A DNA stretch of 25,587 bases, from the NCBI GenBank assembly GCA_016716135.1, contig JADJWX010000007.1:390001-415587 (forward strand), written 5' to 3'. Source of the stretch: Lewinellaceae bacterium (lineage in GTDB: Bacteria > Bacteroidota > Bacteroidia > Chitinophagales > Saprospiraceae). The position numbers and the translations under genes are program-made. The notes under the pieces were generated by a model. That model did no database searches. It was not told the origin of the DNA and saw only the letters and a program-made list of their open reading frames with translations. This document shows positions 25,287 through 25,587 of the stretch, one piece after another (position 1 is the first letter of the stretch; the number at the start of each line of letters is the position of its first letter).

Positions 25287-25488
25287 GCGCTGCCCCGACA
25301 CGAAATGGTGCACTACTTTTCAAATTGCCACTCCTGTTAAAATCTGGGACTCATTTCGCCGGATTTACCCTTGTCTTGTCCTGTCGGAGCGCAGCGAAGA
25401 CACCTACAAAAGTTCCGTTCACATGGATGCCGCGCAATCGAACAAATTCCCGGCGTTTTTGAATGCCTCGCACGTAGGTTCACTTCCC
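25287..25488. other. Intergenic region between ppa and priA
   Basis: Two hundred bases between convergent genes. I see no reading frame, no clear terminator hairpin and no repeat. Confidence 0.4.
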
Positions 25489-25587
25489 TTACACCGGATC
25501 CACATCCACCGCCACCCGCAGTTGCCCCCAACCCGGCTTAGCAGTGCCGTCTCGGTGGCTTTACGAATCAGGTCCTTTGCCGCCTGG
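25489..25587 (-). CDS. priA: 3' end of primosomal protein N' (PriA), with an apparent frameshift
   Basis: Only the last 30 or so codons are inside the window; the gene continues beyond the right edge. From the edge the frame reads QAAKDLIRKATETALLSRVG and then goes wrong. One base over it reads QLRVAVDVDPV and stops at TAA (25489-25491). The ending VDVDP matches the C-terminus of PriA (E. coli ends ...VLDVDPIEG), the replication-restart helicase. The break lies at a run of five C on the plus strand (25525-25529); six would restore SRVGGQLRVAVDVDPV. The assignment rests on a short tail, so it is moderate. Confidence 0.6.

Noticed and set aside
24692..25313. Minus-strand open frames opposite ppa
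   Set aside because: The plus-strand inorganic pyrophosphatase has all catalytic residues; the minus frames are shadows.

Overview
The window looks like a chromosomal segment from a Bacteroidota organism, most likely of the Saprospiria type. The evidence is the TTTG / TAnnTTTG-like promoter upstream of the HU gene, AT-rich leaders with little Shine-Dalgarno, a hybrid two-component system, a GH97 enzyme, very large secreted LamG proteins, and the gene order HU - TPR protein - small basic mS38-like protein - RNase G. The taxon is inferred from protein style, not from a database search.

Layout. (1) 1-7097, minus strand: two genes for secreted surface proteins, an upstream 406-aa exported protein with an S74/tail-fibre-like look and a giant multi-domain LamG protein that runs off the left edge. 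(2) 7098-7731: a gene-free stretch with a 123-bp tandem duplication. Each copy holds a palindromic operator-like site and a hairpin, and a 190-195 bp MITE-like foldback element sits in the hairpin of one copy. (3) 7732-11719, minus: a one-piece hybrid sensor kinase/regulator (HTCS) whose signal peptide is in a different frame from the rest. (4) 12009-14841, plus: a lipoprotein and a GH97 alpha-glucosidase. (5) 14845-20808: tightly packed convergent genes, namely a FxLYD-like secreted protein, peptidyl-tRNA hydrolase, a MurG/GT28-like glycosyltransferase, a 36-aa lipoprotein, a pyruvate-kinase-like protein and RNase G (frameshifted). (6) 20809-22610, minus: a structured RNA candidate and terminators, a 31-aa mS38/COX24-like ribosomal protein, a TPR protein and HU. 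(7) 22925-25587: YicC-family RNase, a SAM methyltransferase with a possible attenuator leader, inorganic pyrophosphatase, and the 3' end of priA (frameshifted).

How the genes relate. Most of the right half is housekeeping: translation (pth, mS38-like), RNA turnover (rng, yicC), nucleoid (HU), pyrophosphate removal (ppa) and replication restart (priA). The left half is envelope and secreted functions, with the HTCS and GH97 hinting at glucan sensing and breakdown, although no SusC/SusD pair is visible.

Cautions and highlights. Three conserved genes (HTCS, rng, priA) each carry one apparent frameshift. One lies in a G5 run, so base-level sequence error is the first explanation to test. I found no CRISPR array, tRNA, rRNA, prophage or complete transposase gene, and no convincing new defence or catalytic system. 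The most unusual non-coding structure is the nested repeat at 7225-7670.
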